DNA from: Epiperipatus broadwayi
Taxonomy: Eukaryota; Onychophora; Udeonychophora; Euonychophora; Peripatidae
Assembly: GCA_028023455.1 (NCBI GenBank)
Contig: JAQFVV010012398.1
Location: 6,776,682-6,840,681, forward strand
Length of the DNA stretch: 64,000 nucleotides
Direction of reading: 5' to 3'
In this document: one piece after another, positions 50,901 through 59,170 of the stretch
How the letters are laid out: each line of letters opens with the position of its first letter
How positions within the stretch are numbered: position 1 is the first letter of the stretch
The notes under the pieces: model-generated
Database searches by the model: none
What the model saw: only the letters and a program-made list of their open reading frames with translations
Told to the model about the DNA's origin: nothing
Translations under genes and position numbers: made by a program

Positions 50901-51361
50901 CTACTTTGCCATTAATTAAAACCACCACCTTACATTATAAGACTTATCCTCCATTGGCTCCATGGGCTAGTGGTTTACCTCCATTGTACTATCCAGCTCT
51001 TCGACAGATTCTTTCCCCAGCAGTAATACCAGCGGGACTTCCATTTTATAAAATGTATTAAGAAGTTTTTCATCTAAGATTATCCTCGTATAAACATTAC
51101 AGATAATAATTTCTTGTATTGTATTTGTCGATTATAAATGTGTGTGTATATATATTAAGTCTGATTGTCTTTTATTTATAGTTTGCTCTGCATACAACAA
51201 TTTCAGACACACTTTAAATCTACAAAACAACCACTTGAAATTGAAAACATAAATTTTTTTTTAAAAGAAATGTATTTAAATTTTAAAGGATATCTGAAGA
51301 TAGTTTTTCAATATTAAGGTTATTGTAAGCAATTATTTAAAATAAAATTTTGATATGAAAA
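26951..51361 (+). CDS. Small secreted Pro/Leu/Tyr-rich protein, three coding exons with long introns
   Basis: Coding exons are 26972-26990, 38576-38619 and 50885-51061, joined in phase 1 and then phase 0, giving 79 residues. The N-terminus MKIFLAVLAIISLVGA is a signal peptide with likely cleavage after Ala16 (V at -3, A at -1). The mature part has about 63 residues with 12 Pro, 10 Leu and 7 Tyr and no Cys. It includes TYPPLAPWASGLPPLYYPAL and ends LPFYKMY. Each intron starts with GT and ends with AG: acceptors are ttttttttttacag before exon 3 and actag before exon 2, donors are GTAACA and GTAAGA. The early intron splitting the signal peptide is a layout common in arthropod cuticle-protein genes. 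Composition would fit a cuticular or other structural secretion, but no known domain (such as the chitin-binding R&R motif) is visible. The start is chosen for its CACC-ATG context. The exons are clearly richer in G+C than their surroundings. Confidence 0.78.
26991..30722. other. Intron of the secreted protein gene, no features
   Basis: A+T-rich sequence. Short frames near 27189-27547 have no coding character. A T-rich, loosely repeated part lies at 28400-28570 (ttttgattttcaa occurs twice). No repeat family could be identified. Confidence 0.5.
31003..31056 (-). ncRNA. Hammerhead remnant (GAAA box lost)
   Basis: Core CTGATGA is present but the GAAA box reads TAAA, and part of the stem I 5' strand is deleted. 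Predicted inactive. Confidence 0.6.
31457..31515 (+). ncRNA. Hammerhead ribozyme, intact core but weak stem II
   Basis: CTGATGA is at 31472-31478, GAAA at 31492-31495 and C-TA-G-TC ends at 31501. Stem I (TTCTCA with TGGGGA) pairs with two G-U wobbles. Stem II has only two standard pairs (A-U and C-G) out of four. Cleavage may be slow or absent. Confidence 0.65.
31686..32935. other. Intron sequence, no supported feature
   Basis: The part 32010-32130 is less A+T rich (agctgggaagcaaacccac ... cgaccaccaatgcc). It could be an old repeat fragment. Nothing else recognised. Confidence 0.4.
32936..33235. repeat. TIR palindrome, MITE-like, about 300 bp
   Basis: The left end cttttgattacattgtaatc and right end gataatgattataatgtaat are complements over about 55 bp. 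An inner pair (tagcagattgcctactta and taaatagataatctgca) extends the fold. No clear target duplication was seen. Confidence 0.65.
33236..35378. other. Intron sequence with unclassified less A+T-rich patches
   Basis: Patches at 33640-34060 and 34600-34870 are relatively rich in C on the + strand and contain aataaa signals on the - strand (tttattaacata, tttatttaccgc). They might be LTR or other repeat fragments in - orientation, but I could not match them to each other. No coding frame is supported. Confidence 0.35.
35379..35765 (-). repeat. Family C dispersed repeat, reverse copy
   Basis: It is the reverse complement of 23396-23822 along its length: gtaatatatagggtatatg, tctcataacactga, attaccatctctacaca, ttgacctaaggtcaa, catgtacaggac. 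The two copies differ by many point changes, so they are not a recent duplication. Confidence 0.7.
35766..38575. other. Intron sequence, with a 37-bp tandem duplication
   Basis: Two identical 37-bp units of attggtttatcaaccataat... begin at 37761 and 37798. An (ac)n run lies at 38062-38085. The frames near 35982-36185 and 36616-36870 show no recognisable protein. Confidence 0.5.
38576..38619 (+). CDS. Coding exon 2 of the secreted protein gene
   Basis: A 44-bp exon between aactag and GTAAGA. Joined to the last base of exon 1 it codes VLAIISLVGASVIPE, the hydrophobic core and cleavage region of the signal peptide. It ends in phase 0. Confidence 0.75.
38620..39180. other. Intron sequence, no feature
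   Basis: A+T-rich sequence with a t8/a10 hairpin-like run near 39052-39070. Nothing else supported. Confidence 0.5.
39195..39239. mobile_element. 45-bp family A remnant with 14-bp TSD
   Basis: Only the two family ends remain: acaggcaaaactctct and gtcatgtgatgtttattac. A perfect 14-bp direct repeat, attactatattgaa, flanks it at 39181-39194 and 39240-39253. It defines both termini of the family with precision. Confidence 0.85.
39254..39859. other. Intron sequence, no feature
   Basis: Contains t/a homopolymer runs near 39287-39310 and a short (ta)n at 39819. No gene supported. Confidence 0.5.
39860..40365 (+). mobile_element. Family A hammerhead repeat, decayed full-length copy
   Basis: It has the complete order of family segments from gatcatgtgatgcttagtgg (39886) through aactgatctcagat, the ribozyme region and the gtgatgtttag end. 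The sequence agcataaagaatggtgat occurs both just before the first box and again near the end, as if a partial preceding unit was included. Flanking duplications are no longer clear. Confidence 0.75.
40149..40207 (+). ncRNA. Hammerhead remnant (GACA in place of GAAA)
   Basis: Stem I and core CTGATGA are kept, but the GAAA box reads GACA and the cleavage triplet GTC reads TTC. Predicted inactive. Confidence 0.65.
40366..43789. other. Intron sequence, strongly A-rich in places, no supported gene
   Basis: 41060-41480 is A rich on the + strand with many aaaa runs. No coding frame, RNA gene or identifiable repeat. Confidence 0.5.
43790..44400 (-). pseudogene. Penelope-like retroelement, C-terminal part with GIY-YIG nuclease trace
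   Basis: A 94-residue - strand frame (44363-44079) begins MSVSYSNKFVKSILF and includes SITLNNLLNTKEIF and TPGIMSIIPC. After a frameshift the sequence continues KVYVGQNNLSLNKRIKVHKN, which matches the VY-x-G-Q...SL..RI..H part of GIY-YIG nucleases. After further shifts it reads NFDEAKIVFFERNEIKRRIK and ends FNTKGRWEVNGFMSNV. The order (linker, PG-Y-IPC, YVGQ-SL-RI-H, ERN-RR-KE) is that of the tail of Penelope-like elements. The reverse transcriptase part is absent or unrecognisable. It is of interest because Penelope-like enzymes are proposed to copy hammerhead repeats such as families A and B. Confidence 0.6.
44553..46262 (-). pseudogene. RTE-like LINE ORF2, nearly complete RT region
   Basis: From high to low coordinates: a linker part (46259-45963) with VEDFYQELYNNKEQVPPIPI and FMKKGKTPGNDGI, then VPDDWKNAVIILIF and NYRPISLL, then the 205-residue frame 45708-45091 with LCLGFIDYKKAFDSI (motif A), RQGYSISPKLFTAVL, HLDFADDVVVFANN (intact catalytic box) and VGLKINVKKTKVMFN. 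The C-terminal part is at 44813-44553. Stops and frameshifts near 45790, 45960 and 45000-45090 disable it. Endonuclease is missing. A short tail rich in atc lies at 44578-44600. It sits in the last intron of the secreted protein gene, antisense to it. Confidence 0.9.
46263..49931. other. Intron sequence, no supported gene
   Basis: A simple-repeat part of atg/aat units lies at 47085-47165. A small inverted motif (cactctttttttt/aaaaaaaaaag) is at 49340-49365. 46400-46870 is less A+T rich but shows no recognisable protein or repeat. Confidence 0.5.
49932..50335 (-). pseudogene. RTE-like LINE, inverted 5' segment (endonuclease-RT linker)
   Basis: The - strand frame 50246-49932 reads STETREFMKKRRNMR, IEYLEFCKMVQKRVENDIRK and YNCELARKAVEENKSLKSVK, the basic linker between endonuclease and reverse transcriptase of this LINE clade. 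Its upstream end abuts a + strand 3' segment of the same kind of LINE. A long t run (49972-49990) lies at its far end. Confidence 0.75.
50345..50768 (+). pseudogene. RTE-like LINE, 3' segment
   Basis: It holds RYVLPVLLH, IQRLQTF, RVTRRDQ and, after shifts, NGISRGCKRPRKRLHA and NWIKLGKAFILK. It ends with the gatgatggtgataata tail typical of this LINE at 50752-50768. It lies only about 115 bp before coding exon 3. Confidence 0.75.
50885..51061 (+). CDS. Coding exon 3 of the secreted protein gene
   Basis: It follows a long T tract and acag. The 58 codons encode nearly the whole mature protein, starting NLYPVSTLPLIKTTT and ending at TAA (51059-51061). It is visibly richer in G+C and in Pro codons than its surroundings. 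With no ATG near its start, a plain ATG-to-stop search misses it. Confidence 0.8.
   Translation, partial: NLYPVSTLPLIKTTTLHYKTYPPLAPWASGLPPLYYPALRQILSPAVIPAGLPFYKMY
51062..51361 (+). terminator. 3' UTR with polyadenylation signal
   Basis: An AATAAA at 51341-51346 (in aaaataaaattttg) follows the stop by about 280 bp and is the most likely polyadenylation signal. Confidence 0.45.
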
Positions 51362-51739
51362 ATATTCGTCTGTTTTTAATTAAAGAAAGCATTTACTAAT
51401 TTTAAATCATGTCTGTAAGACAGCGTTGAGATTTAGTCACATGATTACATATAATTTTGCATGTGATTATTAATTATATATTTCATTTTAGCTTTGATAA
51501 TATATTATAAATTGTGAAAAGATTGTCCATAATGTAGAAATGATCTGTTTCTGTGTTTAACGCTATAAAACTGTTTTGATTATAAAATTTAATTATGATT
51601 GTGTATTTATAGTTTCCCCCATAAAATAAAATAAATCACCATGACATCTATTAAAAAACAATATTGCTGCTCTAATACATACAAATTTCAGCAAGCCTGA
51701 TAAATACTGTTTCTCATAATTGTTTTTAAAGGTTCTTGA
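51362..51739. other. Intergenic, no feature
   Basis: A+T-rich sequence downstream of the secreted protein gene. Nothing recognised. Confidence 0.5.
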
Positions 51740-52130
51740 TCTACTGCAGAATAAAAATCACGTCCAGAGTTAATCTAATTTTTTTCATCTATAGCCTTCA
51801 TTCATCACATCATATAAAATACTTCATAATTTTTTCGATTTATTTCTTATGAATTTCTTTTTAAGTGTTTCACAATATATTGGAATACAATTTAAAACTT
51901 TGGCCTGCCCATCTATTATCATCTATTATATTTATCCTACTTGCATTTCACTGCCTTATTTTTTCAATGATGCAGTTATATGTATTTATTTTCTCATCCA
52001 AATATCTGACATTTGTTTCCTTCATGTCATTCCCAACACATATCTTTTCATACTTTATTGAATAGCCTGAAGCCTCTGAATGGTTCTTTTGTTAAGTGTC
52101 CAAGTTGTGTATCTATAAGTAAAAGCTAGT
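51740..52130 (-). pseudogene. RTE-like LINE, very decayed 3' fragment
   Basis: The - strand keeps WTLNKRTIQRLQAIQ (52110-52055), matching YGSETWTLNRRSIQRLQTTQ of the better copies. Lower coordinates preserve the antisense outline of the C-terminal region (cccatctattatcatct). Confidence 0.65.
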
Positions 52131-53077
52131 AAAACATATGCAGTAAAGCCATGAATTATGTTATCTTTCTGCCTTACATAGAAATGTATATACACATATA
52201 AACGTGCACATTTTATTAATACACTTTGATGTATATACTGATATATGACAATAAAAAGCATTTATTGCACTTTACAGTACAGTACTTTTCAGCTTGCATA
52301 TATAATAGATGATTGATTATAATATAAACATATTTCAAAATAATAATAATAATGTTATCAATAATAAATTGAGATAGCAAATTTATATATATTTACAATA
52401 TTGTGTGTGTGTGATTTTAACCATTCACAATTCTGTTACCAGTATCTGCTTAGGAAATTTTTTTTCAATCCTTTTTTAAAATTCTATTGACAACATAGTG
52501 ACAGTTTTATTACTGATAAATGCAGTTTTACAGTTACTTTAATATTTTTAAGGCTTAGTTTTGGAATCTATGCAAACACCCCTATTTGCAGTATATAACT
52601 TGGAATTCGATGATCCAAATTAGTTAAATTTTTTATAGAGACAAGAATTTCTGATACAATAGAAAACAGACATCTATAATGTTCTTATAATTCATATAAT
52701 TTAACCATAGAATTAAGACTTTCTGCTTTTTAACCAGAAAATTATCTTTCACTTTAGTTACAATTTTAGCTAGGTGCACAAGTGACAATGACATCAATCT
52801 GTTGCTTTTTTTATATTTCTCTGAATGATGACTTATTCTTTTAAAACATATGGTTTTTTCTTTCCCTTTAAATCAATATTACCCCTCCCCTATTTAATGA
52901 AAGCACTTTATCATTTTTTGGAACTATCAGTCTTTGCATTACAATACAGTTTACTAAAGATATAATACATACAAAATGTTTTTAAAAAATGCAAAGAAAA
53001 AATTCTGTACTTGTGCTACTTAACTACAATATTGAACTGAATTTAAATCACAAAGAAAATGTGAATAAATAAAATTT
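52131..53077. other. Intergenic, no feature
   Basis: A+T-rich, with a (tg)n run near 52403. No gene recognised. Confidence 0.5.
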
Positions 53078-53092
53078 ACATTTGAGATTTGA

Positions 53093-54097
53093 AGTAATTT
53101 GATAAATAGAATTATTGTCTTTTTTGGTGTACAATTGTAATGTGAAATATATAATATTAGAATATTTAATCCAGAAAATGTAGACATGTTTATAAATTTT
53201 AGCTTTTATTTATGCTAAGCATGATTTCAATACATTAAATATCATAATCATAGCTCTTTTAAATTTATCAAAGCTTGTTTTTTTTATGTATCCTTGCTAG
53301 CTATTTTTGTATTGAAATTAATTTAAATTTATTGTTTACTTTTCATATATATATAAAGTTATTCACAGAAATCACTTTTTTGACAAAGAGATACTGATTT
53401 CTTTTTTCTTTATAGCAAATTCATCTTTAGCTATTATTTAAACATCCCTGATCTTTCCCCTTCAAAAAATATATAATTTTTTACTCCCTTCCTTTACTGG
53501 GTAAACTGCTGAGTGTCTTGGAAAAAGGTTAATTGGCTGGGGTAAGGGTTCACGAGGTTGTTTATAAAGTTAGGTGCAATGAGGATGAGCATGAGTGCAC
53601 CCATTGTGGAGAGACAGAAAAATCTGTCTACAGGATTGGCCCAACACAGTTACTTATGAGATGGTGCCAGGGGATAATGGGTGCTTCTCTGTATTCTTGG
53701 GGTATAAACAGCAGTTAGACTATAGGTCTGATCTCTTCATGGAAGGTGTCATTTGCACTGGGGGGAAGGTGATAGGTGAGAAAAAAAATCAGGGAAACTT
53801 GAATAATAGCCAAGGATAAATTTGCTATGTAAAAAAAAGAAACCAATATCCCTCTTTCAAAAAAGTGGGCTTTCTGAAGAACTTTGCATACATTTAAATA
53901 ACAAATAATAAATTTAAATAAATTTAAATACAAAAATAGCTAGCAAGTACACATAAAACACAATCCATGATAAATTTAAAACAGTTATGATAATGATACT
54001 TAATGTATTGAAAATATGCTTAACATGAATAAAAGCTAAAATTTATAAACATATGTCTATCTTTTTTGGGTTAAATGTCCTAACATTTATATATTTA
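53093..54097. mobile_element. Fold-back element carrying a G+C-rich cargo, 15-bp TSD
   Basis: Arms 53143-53460 and about 53785-54097 are diverged reverse complements (gtttataaattttagctttt, ttgctagctatttttgtatt and their partners). They enclose about 320 bp (53461-53784) that is far richer in G+C than anything nearby. The cargo has an open + strand frame of 61 residues starting MAGVRVHEVVYKVRCN with a CTHCG motif. I do not recognise it. A 15-bp direct repeat, acatttgagatttga, lies at 53078-53092 and 54098-54112. The structure fits an inverted dimer around, or a TIR element that captured, a foreign segment. Confidence 0.7.
53533..53718 (+). CDS. Unrecognised short frame in the G+C-rich cargo
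   Basis: A 61-residue frame reads DEHECTHCGETEKSVYRIGP then LMRWCQGIMGASLYSWG. A CxxC pair is visible but no full zinc finger. No start context or splice sites support it. It may be a fragment of a captured gene or of another element. The base composition differs sharply from its neighbours. Confidence 0.25.
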   Translation: MAGVRVHEVVYKVRCNEDEHECTHCGETEKSVYRIGPTQLLMRWCQGIMGASLYSWGINSS

Positions 54098-54284
54098 ACA
54101 TTTGAGATTTGACAAAATTAAATTTACTGAGTAAATAAATGGCTACTATTGTGAAGATTCACAAAATTTAACAAGTTTGAAAATTTCAATGTTTTTTTAT
54201 TATTTGTATATTCTTTTTTTTATTTGTTTAGCAATAATTGAAATATGTGCACTAGGAAGCAATGTAATTTGCACCTTACTGCAT

Positions 54285-54705
54285 ATTAAAAAAACATTAT
54301 TTTTAAACACATAAGTGTATTTCCTTAAAAATTTCAAGAAATCAAGTCATATATCATGTGACTTAATTTAATAAATTGTACTACATATGTTATATAATGA
54401 GCATGAATAGCTCTTAACAAACTTTTCCAAATACTCCTATCTCTTAAATATATATATATTATCAAATGTATTCCATGCAAATTTAGTTCTATGATTAATT
54501 TTATTCATTATCATTTTTTTAAGAGAATACTCATTGAACCTTATTTTAGTATTTTTACTAAGTTTTGATTCTATTTTGTTTTATTTGATAACTTTTGTAA
54601 TAGTTTCTGAAGGTCTGAAGAATTATTTTCAAAATAATCTGATTGTTTCAAATGTTTAATGAAAAAAAAAATCAATTATTTAATAGCGGTTGTTCTCCAT
54701 TTCAT
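54285..54705 (-). pseudogene. RTE-like LINE, very decayed internal fragment
   Basis: The + strand shows the antisense outline of the RTE copies: aaacacataagtgtatttcc, aaatttagttctatgatt, gataacttttgtaatagttt. No frame remains open. Confidence 0.6.
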
Positions 54706-55289
54706 ATTTATAAAAAATAGATTATCTAATTAATAAGAATTATAACGTGAGTATATACATATATCAATATACTTGTAATACTATTAAAGAACTGATAATT
54801 ATTTAAAAAAAAAAATAATTACAGAAAAGGTCTACATCAGAAAAAGTTCATATTAATATTTTCAAACTAAAATTTATATTTAAGAAGTTATCTTTATTTT
54901 ATTATCCAATCCAGATGATGTCCTTAAGTTGATTATTTACTTAGTCTTTAAGAAATAAGATACAGTAAATGAAAAATGATAGCTCGGGTGTTGATCAATT
55001 TTCAAATCTTGTCCATTGTTGGTCCTGTAATACTTCCCTTACGATATAATCGTATATACTTTGATGATTGATTCAAAGCAGCAAATAATGGTTTTGAAAA
55101 AGTTTATTTGATGATTTAATCGAAGGATTGAGGTATGTCAAAACTATTCATTTGGTGCCTAAATGATCTATCCTTTGGGCTAAAACTGAGATGAATTTAG
55201 CAATGTATCTAAAAAATTTATGAATACTCAAAGCTTTTGTAATAAAAATAAAGATAGTATAACCAGAGTTCATTTACACTTACTGTTTA
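54706..55289. other. Intergenic, no feature
   Basis: No supported gene. Weakly less A+T-rich sequence at 54970-55210 gave no recognisable protein. Confidence 0.45.
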
Positions 55290-55545
55290 ACTCAGCTCAA
55301 CAATTTCTGGAAAGTTCTCCTTTCACAAAGCACTTAATATCCACCTCCAATATACATATTTCATGCTATATAAAACTGATTACTGATTATGCATATGTGT
55401 GGGAGATGATAGTCCAGACCAAGTGATGAGTGCTGGTTCAGGACTAAATATGTATATTGGATATCATTTATCTCTTTTATATTATGTGGTCATGTGTATT
55501 GGTTGTATTAGATAGAGTGAATGACATTCTGAAAAGATGTGATAT
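55290..55545. repeat. Family C-related palindromic repeat
   Basis: It contains ccaatatacatatttcatgc on the left and aaatatgtatattgg on the right, around gatagtccagaccaagtgat. These strings are shared with 20858, 23396 and 35379. Confidence 0.6.
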
Positions 55546-57239
55546 GGATTGATTTCATCGGGAAGTTATGCCTTATAAAAACAATAATAGAATACAATTA
55601 TATAAAAGATTGAAACCTTTCAGGAAAAATAGTTTGTTTCCACTATTAAAAATTGAAATAAATACGTAAAAAAATTATCCAGTGATATATATATATATGT
55701 GTGTGTGTGTGTATATATATTGGTGGTCCACATATTGGTTTGTATAAATCATAGCAATATTTATCCTTAACTTTTGTTGTTATTATACATTCTCTCTATG
55801 TATATTTCTGTAGTTAAACCAGCCATATGATTTAATAAATGATTGTTTTTACTGCATATTATTAACATACACGCTCACTAACACACGCACATATATATAA
55901 TTTATTATTATTTAAGTTTTTTTTATATAATCTAGGTGTGTGTAATTTTTTGTTTGAAACATTTGTTTTATTAGGCCAACTGTAATCTATATTTTTATCT
56001 AAATAATGCCGTAATTGGAGCAAAGATGTAAGCAATCACATATTTTATTTTACTAATCAAAATTATTTTTTTAAATCAAAAAGTCAAAGATGAAGATAAC
56101 AGCCACATTTTTCAAAATAATTTGACTTGATTTACATCGGTTTTTATTTTTGTTATTTTGTAATTTTGTATTTATTATTATCCTTATAAAAGCTGAAATC
56201 AGAATGCAGAAATAGAATTATTTTTTGGTTGCAATAGTGACAAAAATTAAATAAATATTTACTTATTTAGAAGTAATATATGCATATGCACGTGTGTGTT
56301 AAGGAATCACTAAAAATCTTTTACAGAATGAAACAGCTTTGCAATTAAAACTCTGACAGATCTGGTAATGGTTGTTTTCAATAATTTATTCTGCATTACA
56401 TTTAACACAATAGTGGATATGTAGATAGAATATCATTAATCTGAAATCTCTGATTGTAAAGTTTTTTTCGTAATTCAACACTATCCTTCACCCTTCTCGT
56501 AATAAACCCAAACTGTGCTAAAAATGTAAATAAACATAAATTTTCTATATGCTAAAACTGCATAAATCAATTTTATATTAAAATATACTTCAAATACAGA
56601 CCTTCATTGTTTAGAGCAGTGTTAAAGTGCAAACTCTGAACTGTAAGCTTTCAATTTTAGTACTTTAGACAATCAAAGTTTTTATAAACTCTGAGCAAAA
56701 AAGTTATTCAATTATTATTAATTTTATTTTAAATATAGAATATGCTTATATTATCTATACAAAATAGTATAAAGCAGTAATTAAAACAATAAATCAAAGT
56801 AATGCTTTGTAATTATATCTGATAATAGACGTTTCTGTATGAATAATATTGGATTAATGATTGTCTACCTGTACAATAAATTTATTAATGGGTCTGATTA
56901 AAATTTGTACAATGTTACAAATAATAAGTGTGCAGATATATGTATATATGATATTGTTAATGTAAAGAAAGTTTTATTACAGAAAATAATTATTGCACAA
57001 CACTTAATAATCATTTTTATTCACTCCAGAACAATTTACCAGAAATTAACATGGACTAAAATTATTTATGTGAATCAACTATATATATGTAGGATTCACA
57101 TGCTAGAAAAGCAGTAGCAGATGACGTAAATGTGTGTGCAAAACCTTAGAAAAGCAGAAGATTTTCTTAATATCAAAGGATGTATATGGATGCGCTACAA
57201 AAGATGTTTATGTTAAAAACTGCTTCAATTAAAAATTAA
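55546..57239. other. Intergenic, microsatellites only
   Basis: (ta)n/(tg)n runs lie at 55685-55720. No coding frame, RNA gene or repeat family recognised. Confidence 0.5.
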
Positions 57240-57384
57240 TTAGTTTATATATTTATATGAAAAATAAAAAACAAGTTAAAAACTTGCTAACACTTGTATT
57301 TATGTCAACAGATGGTGTTCTACCAAAAACACCATCAAGCATTTACATAAACGTCAGAGCAAGCATTCACTATCTCTAACTTTA

Positions 57385-57442
57385 ATTCCACTTTCAGATC
57401 ATGATTTCAAGCTATTTGCTATCATCATTGAAAGACAGGAAT
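57385..57442 (-). ncRNA. Family B hammerhead, core mutated (ATGATGA)
   Basis: Stems I and II, GAAA and the ATC triplet are kept, but C3 of the core is A. Predicted inactive. Confidence 0.7.
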
Positions 57443-57802
57443 AAGAAACTAGATCTAAACACAAACTCTGAGCATTTATGAAACAGTTTCTATTCAGCTT
57501 GCAAGTGTGAATCTTTTAGACATGTAATGTCTTCAAACTCAGCATAGCAAGCCAGATAGTTTTAGCAAGTTTTTAACTTGTTTTTTGTTTTTCATAAATG
57601 TACCTTTGAGGTCTTTCTAGCAATAGTGTATATTGCAGAGGCTTCTACTATGTGGTGATGCTGAACTGAGATCAGACCCATATAGCTATCTGGCTTGCTA
57701 TGCTGAGTTTGAAGACATTACATGTCTAAAAGATTCACGCTTGCAAGCTGAATAGAAACTGTTTCATAAACGCTCAGAGTTTGTGTTTAGATCTAGTTTC
57801 TT

Positions 57803-57860
57803 ATTCCTGTATTTCACTGATGATAGCAAATAGCTTGAAATCATGATCTGAAAGTGGAAT
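57803..57860 (+). ncRNA. Family B type I hammerhead ribozyme, intact core
   Basis: ATTCC (57803) pairs with GGAAT (57856) and ATTTCA pairs with TGAAAG except for one A/G mismatch. The core CTGATGA is at 57817-57823. Stem II is AGC with GCT around AAATA. GAAA is at 57837-57840, stem III is T-CATG-A, and ATC is the cleavage triplet ending at 57848. Confidence 0.8.
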
Positions 57861-58199
57861 TAAAGTTAGAGATAGTGAATGCTTCCTCTGACGTTTATGT
57901 AAACATACGCTTGATGGTGTTTTTGGTAGAACGTCATCTGTTGATATAAATACAAGCATTAGCAAGTTTTTAACTTGTTTTTTGTTTTTCATAAATGTAC
58001 CTTTGAGGTCTTTCTAGCAATGATATATATTGCAGAGGCTTCTACTATGTGGTGATGCTGAACTGAGATCAGACCCATATAGCTATCTGGCTTGCTATGC
58101 TGAGTTTGAAGACATTACATGTCTAAAAGATTCATGCTTGCAAACTGAATAGAAACTGTTTCATAAACACTCAGAGTTTGTGTTTAGATCTAGTTTCTT

Positions 58200-58257
58200 A
58201 TTCCTGTCTTTCACTGAAGATAGCAAATAGCTTGAAATCATGATCTGAAAGTGGAAT
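58200..58257 (+). ncRNA. Family B type I hammerhead ribozyme, intact core
   Basis: All of stem I pairs (ATTCC/GGAAT and CTTTCA/TGAAAG). The core is CTGAAGA, differing only at the free position 7. Stem II, GAAA (58234-58237), stem III and ATC (ending 58245) are intact. This is the best family B candidate for activity. Confidence 0.82.
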
Positions 58258-58345
58258 TAAAGTTAGATATCGTGAATGCTTGCTCTGACGTTTATGTAAA
58301 CATACGCTTGACGGTGTTTTGGTAGAACGCCATCTGTTGACATAT

Positions 58346-59006
58346 ATATATATTACAAATAGTTGCTTATGTAGCTGCACTACAAAAAATAAATAAATAA
58401 TTAGATAGTTGGCAGCATATTCCTCAGATTTGAGAATTAAAAAAAAATATTTTATTAATGGGGGAAAATAATATGTAAATTTTCTTAGACCTATTTTTTA
58501 TTAAAGAGTCATTATTTAACTCAATCACTATAAAATCCCCATATGATAGTATGAAAAGTCTGAAACCTTAAATTTATTTAAGTGTATTTTTCTTAAAAAA
58601 AATAGAAAATAAAAGAAAGGGCAGTGTAAAAATAGGATTTTAATAATTTTGTAAATTTTAATTTACCAGAGTTGTTTTCTTTTTTTTAATCTATATTTAA
58701 TCAAATGAAAAAATAAAATCAATGCAATTAACAGCTTATCTTATTGTGTGGGTTTTTTTAGCAAGATTTGATTTTTAATTATAAAGTAATGTCAAGAATT
58801 TTATGTCAGTAAATTCTTGTTTTTGATTTGTTTTTAATCTATGATTAAGGAGATAATTAGCTAAATAATTGTAGTTATGAAATTTTATTTAATTGGTTGT
58901 CATGAAAATGATAATGTAAGACAAATTGTAATTGGCTTGTGTGCAAGATTGTTCTAAAAATATTTGTGGGGGTGTGAATTAGTAACTTTACCCATGTATC
59001 TGAAGA
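58346..59006. other. Intergenic, no feature
   Basis: A+T-rich, nothing recognised. Confidence 0.5.
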
Positions 59007-59170
59007 GAAGTTATTGCTAACTTAGCTGTTGAAGAGAGCACTAAAATCTTAATTTTGTTGCTGAAAAAGATAGAAATTATTGCTAGTTTAACTGTTGAAG
59101 AGAGCAGTCAAATCTTAATTCTGCTGCTGAAAAAGATGGTAGAAGAAATTATTTCTAACATAGCTGTTTA
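59007..59170 (+). repeat. 66-bp imperfect tandem repeat that keeps an open frame
   Basis: Units start at 59007, 59073 and about 59145 (the last after a 6-bp insertion). The first two translate without stops as VIANLAVEESTKILILLLKK and IIASLTVEESSQILILLLKK. The frame closes at a TAA near 59170 and has no ATG. It may be a relic of a repeat-containing protein or chance. Confidence 0.55.

Larger units (their letters stand above)
57240..58345. mobile_element. Family B retrozyme-like array: one (-) partial and two (+) tandem monomers
   Basis: The array opens with a - strand partial unit (57270-57560) and then carries two + strand units whose ribozyme cores start at 57817 and 58214, a spacing of 397 bp. 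Unit landmarks are gaggtctttctagcaat, gtggtgatgctgaactgag, the ribozyme, gcttgatggtgttttt, ccatctgttgac and agcaagtttttaacttgt. The - strand part pairs with the first + unit, giving a fold-back as in family A. There is no ORF. Tandem monomers with ribozymes at exact period are the hallmark of hammerhead retrozymes. TA-rich flanks hide any target duplication. Confidence 0.85.

Noticed and set aside
57801-58380. - strand frames sharing TPSSVCLHKRQ and LTLIPLSDHDFKLFA
   Set aside because: They are translations of the two tandem family B units, not a protein family. Repetition comes from the DNA repeat.
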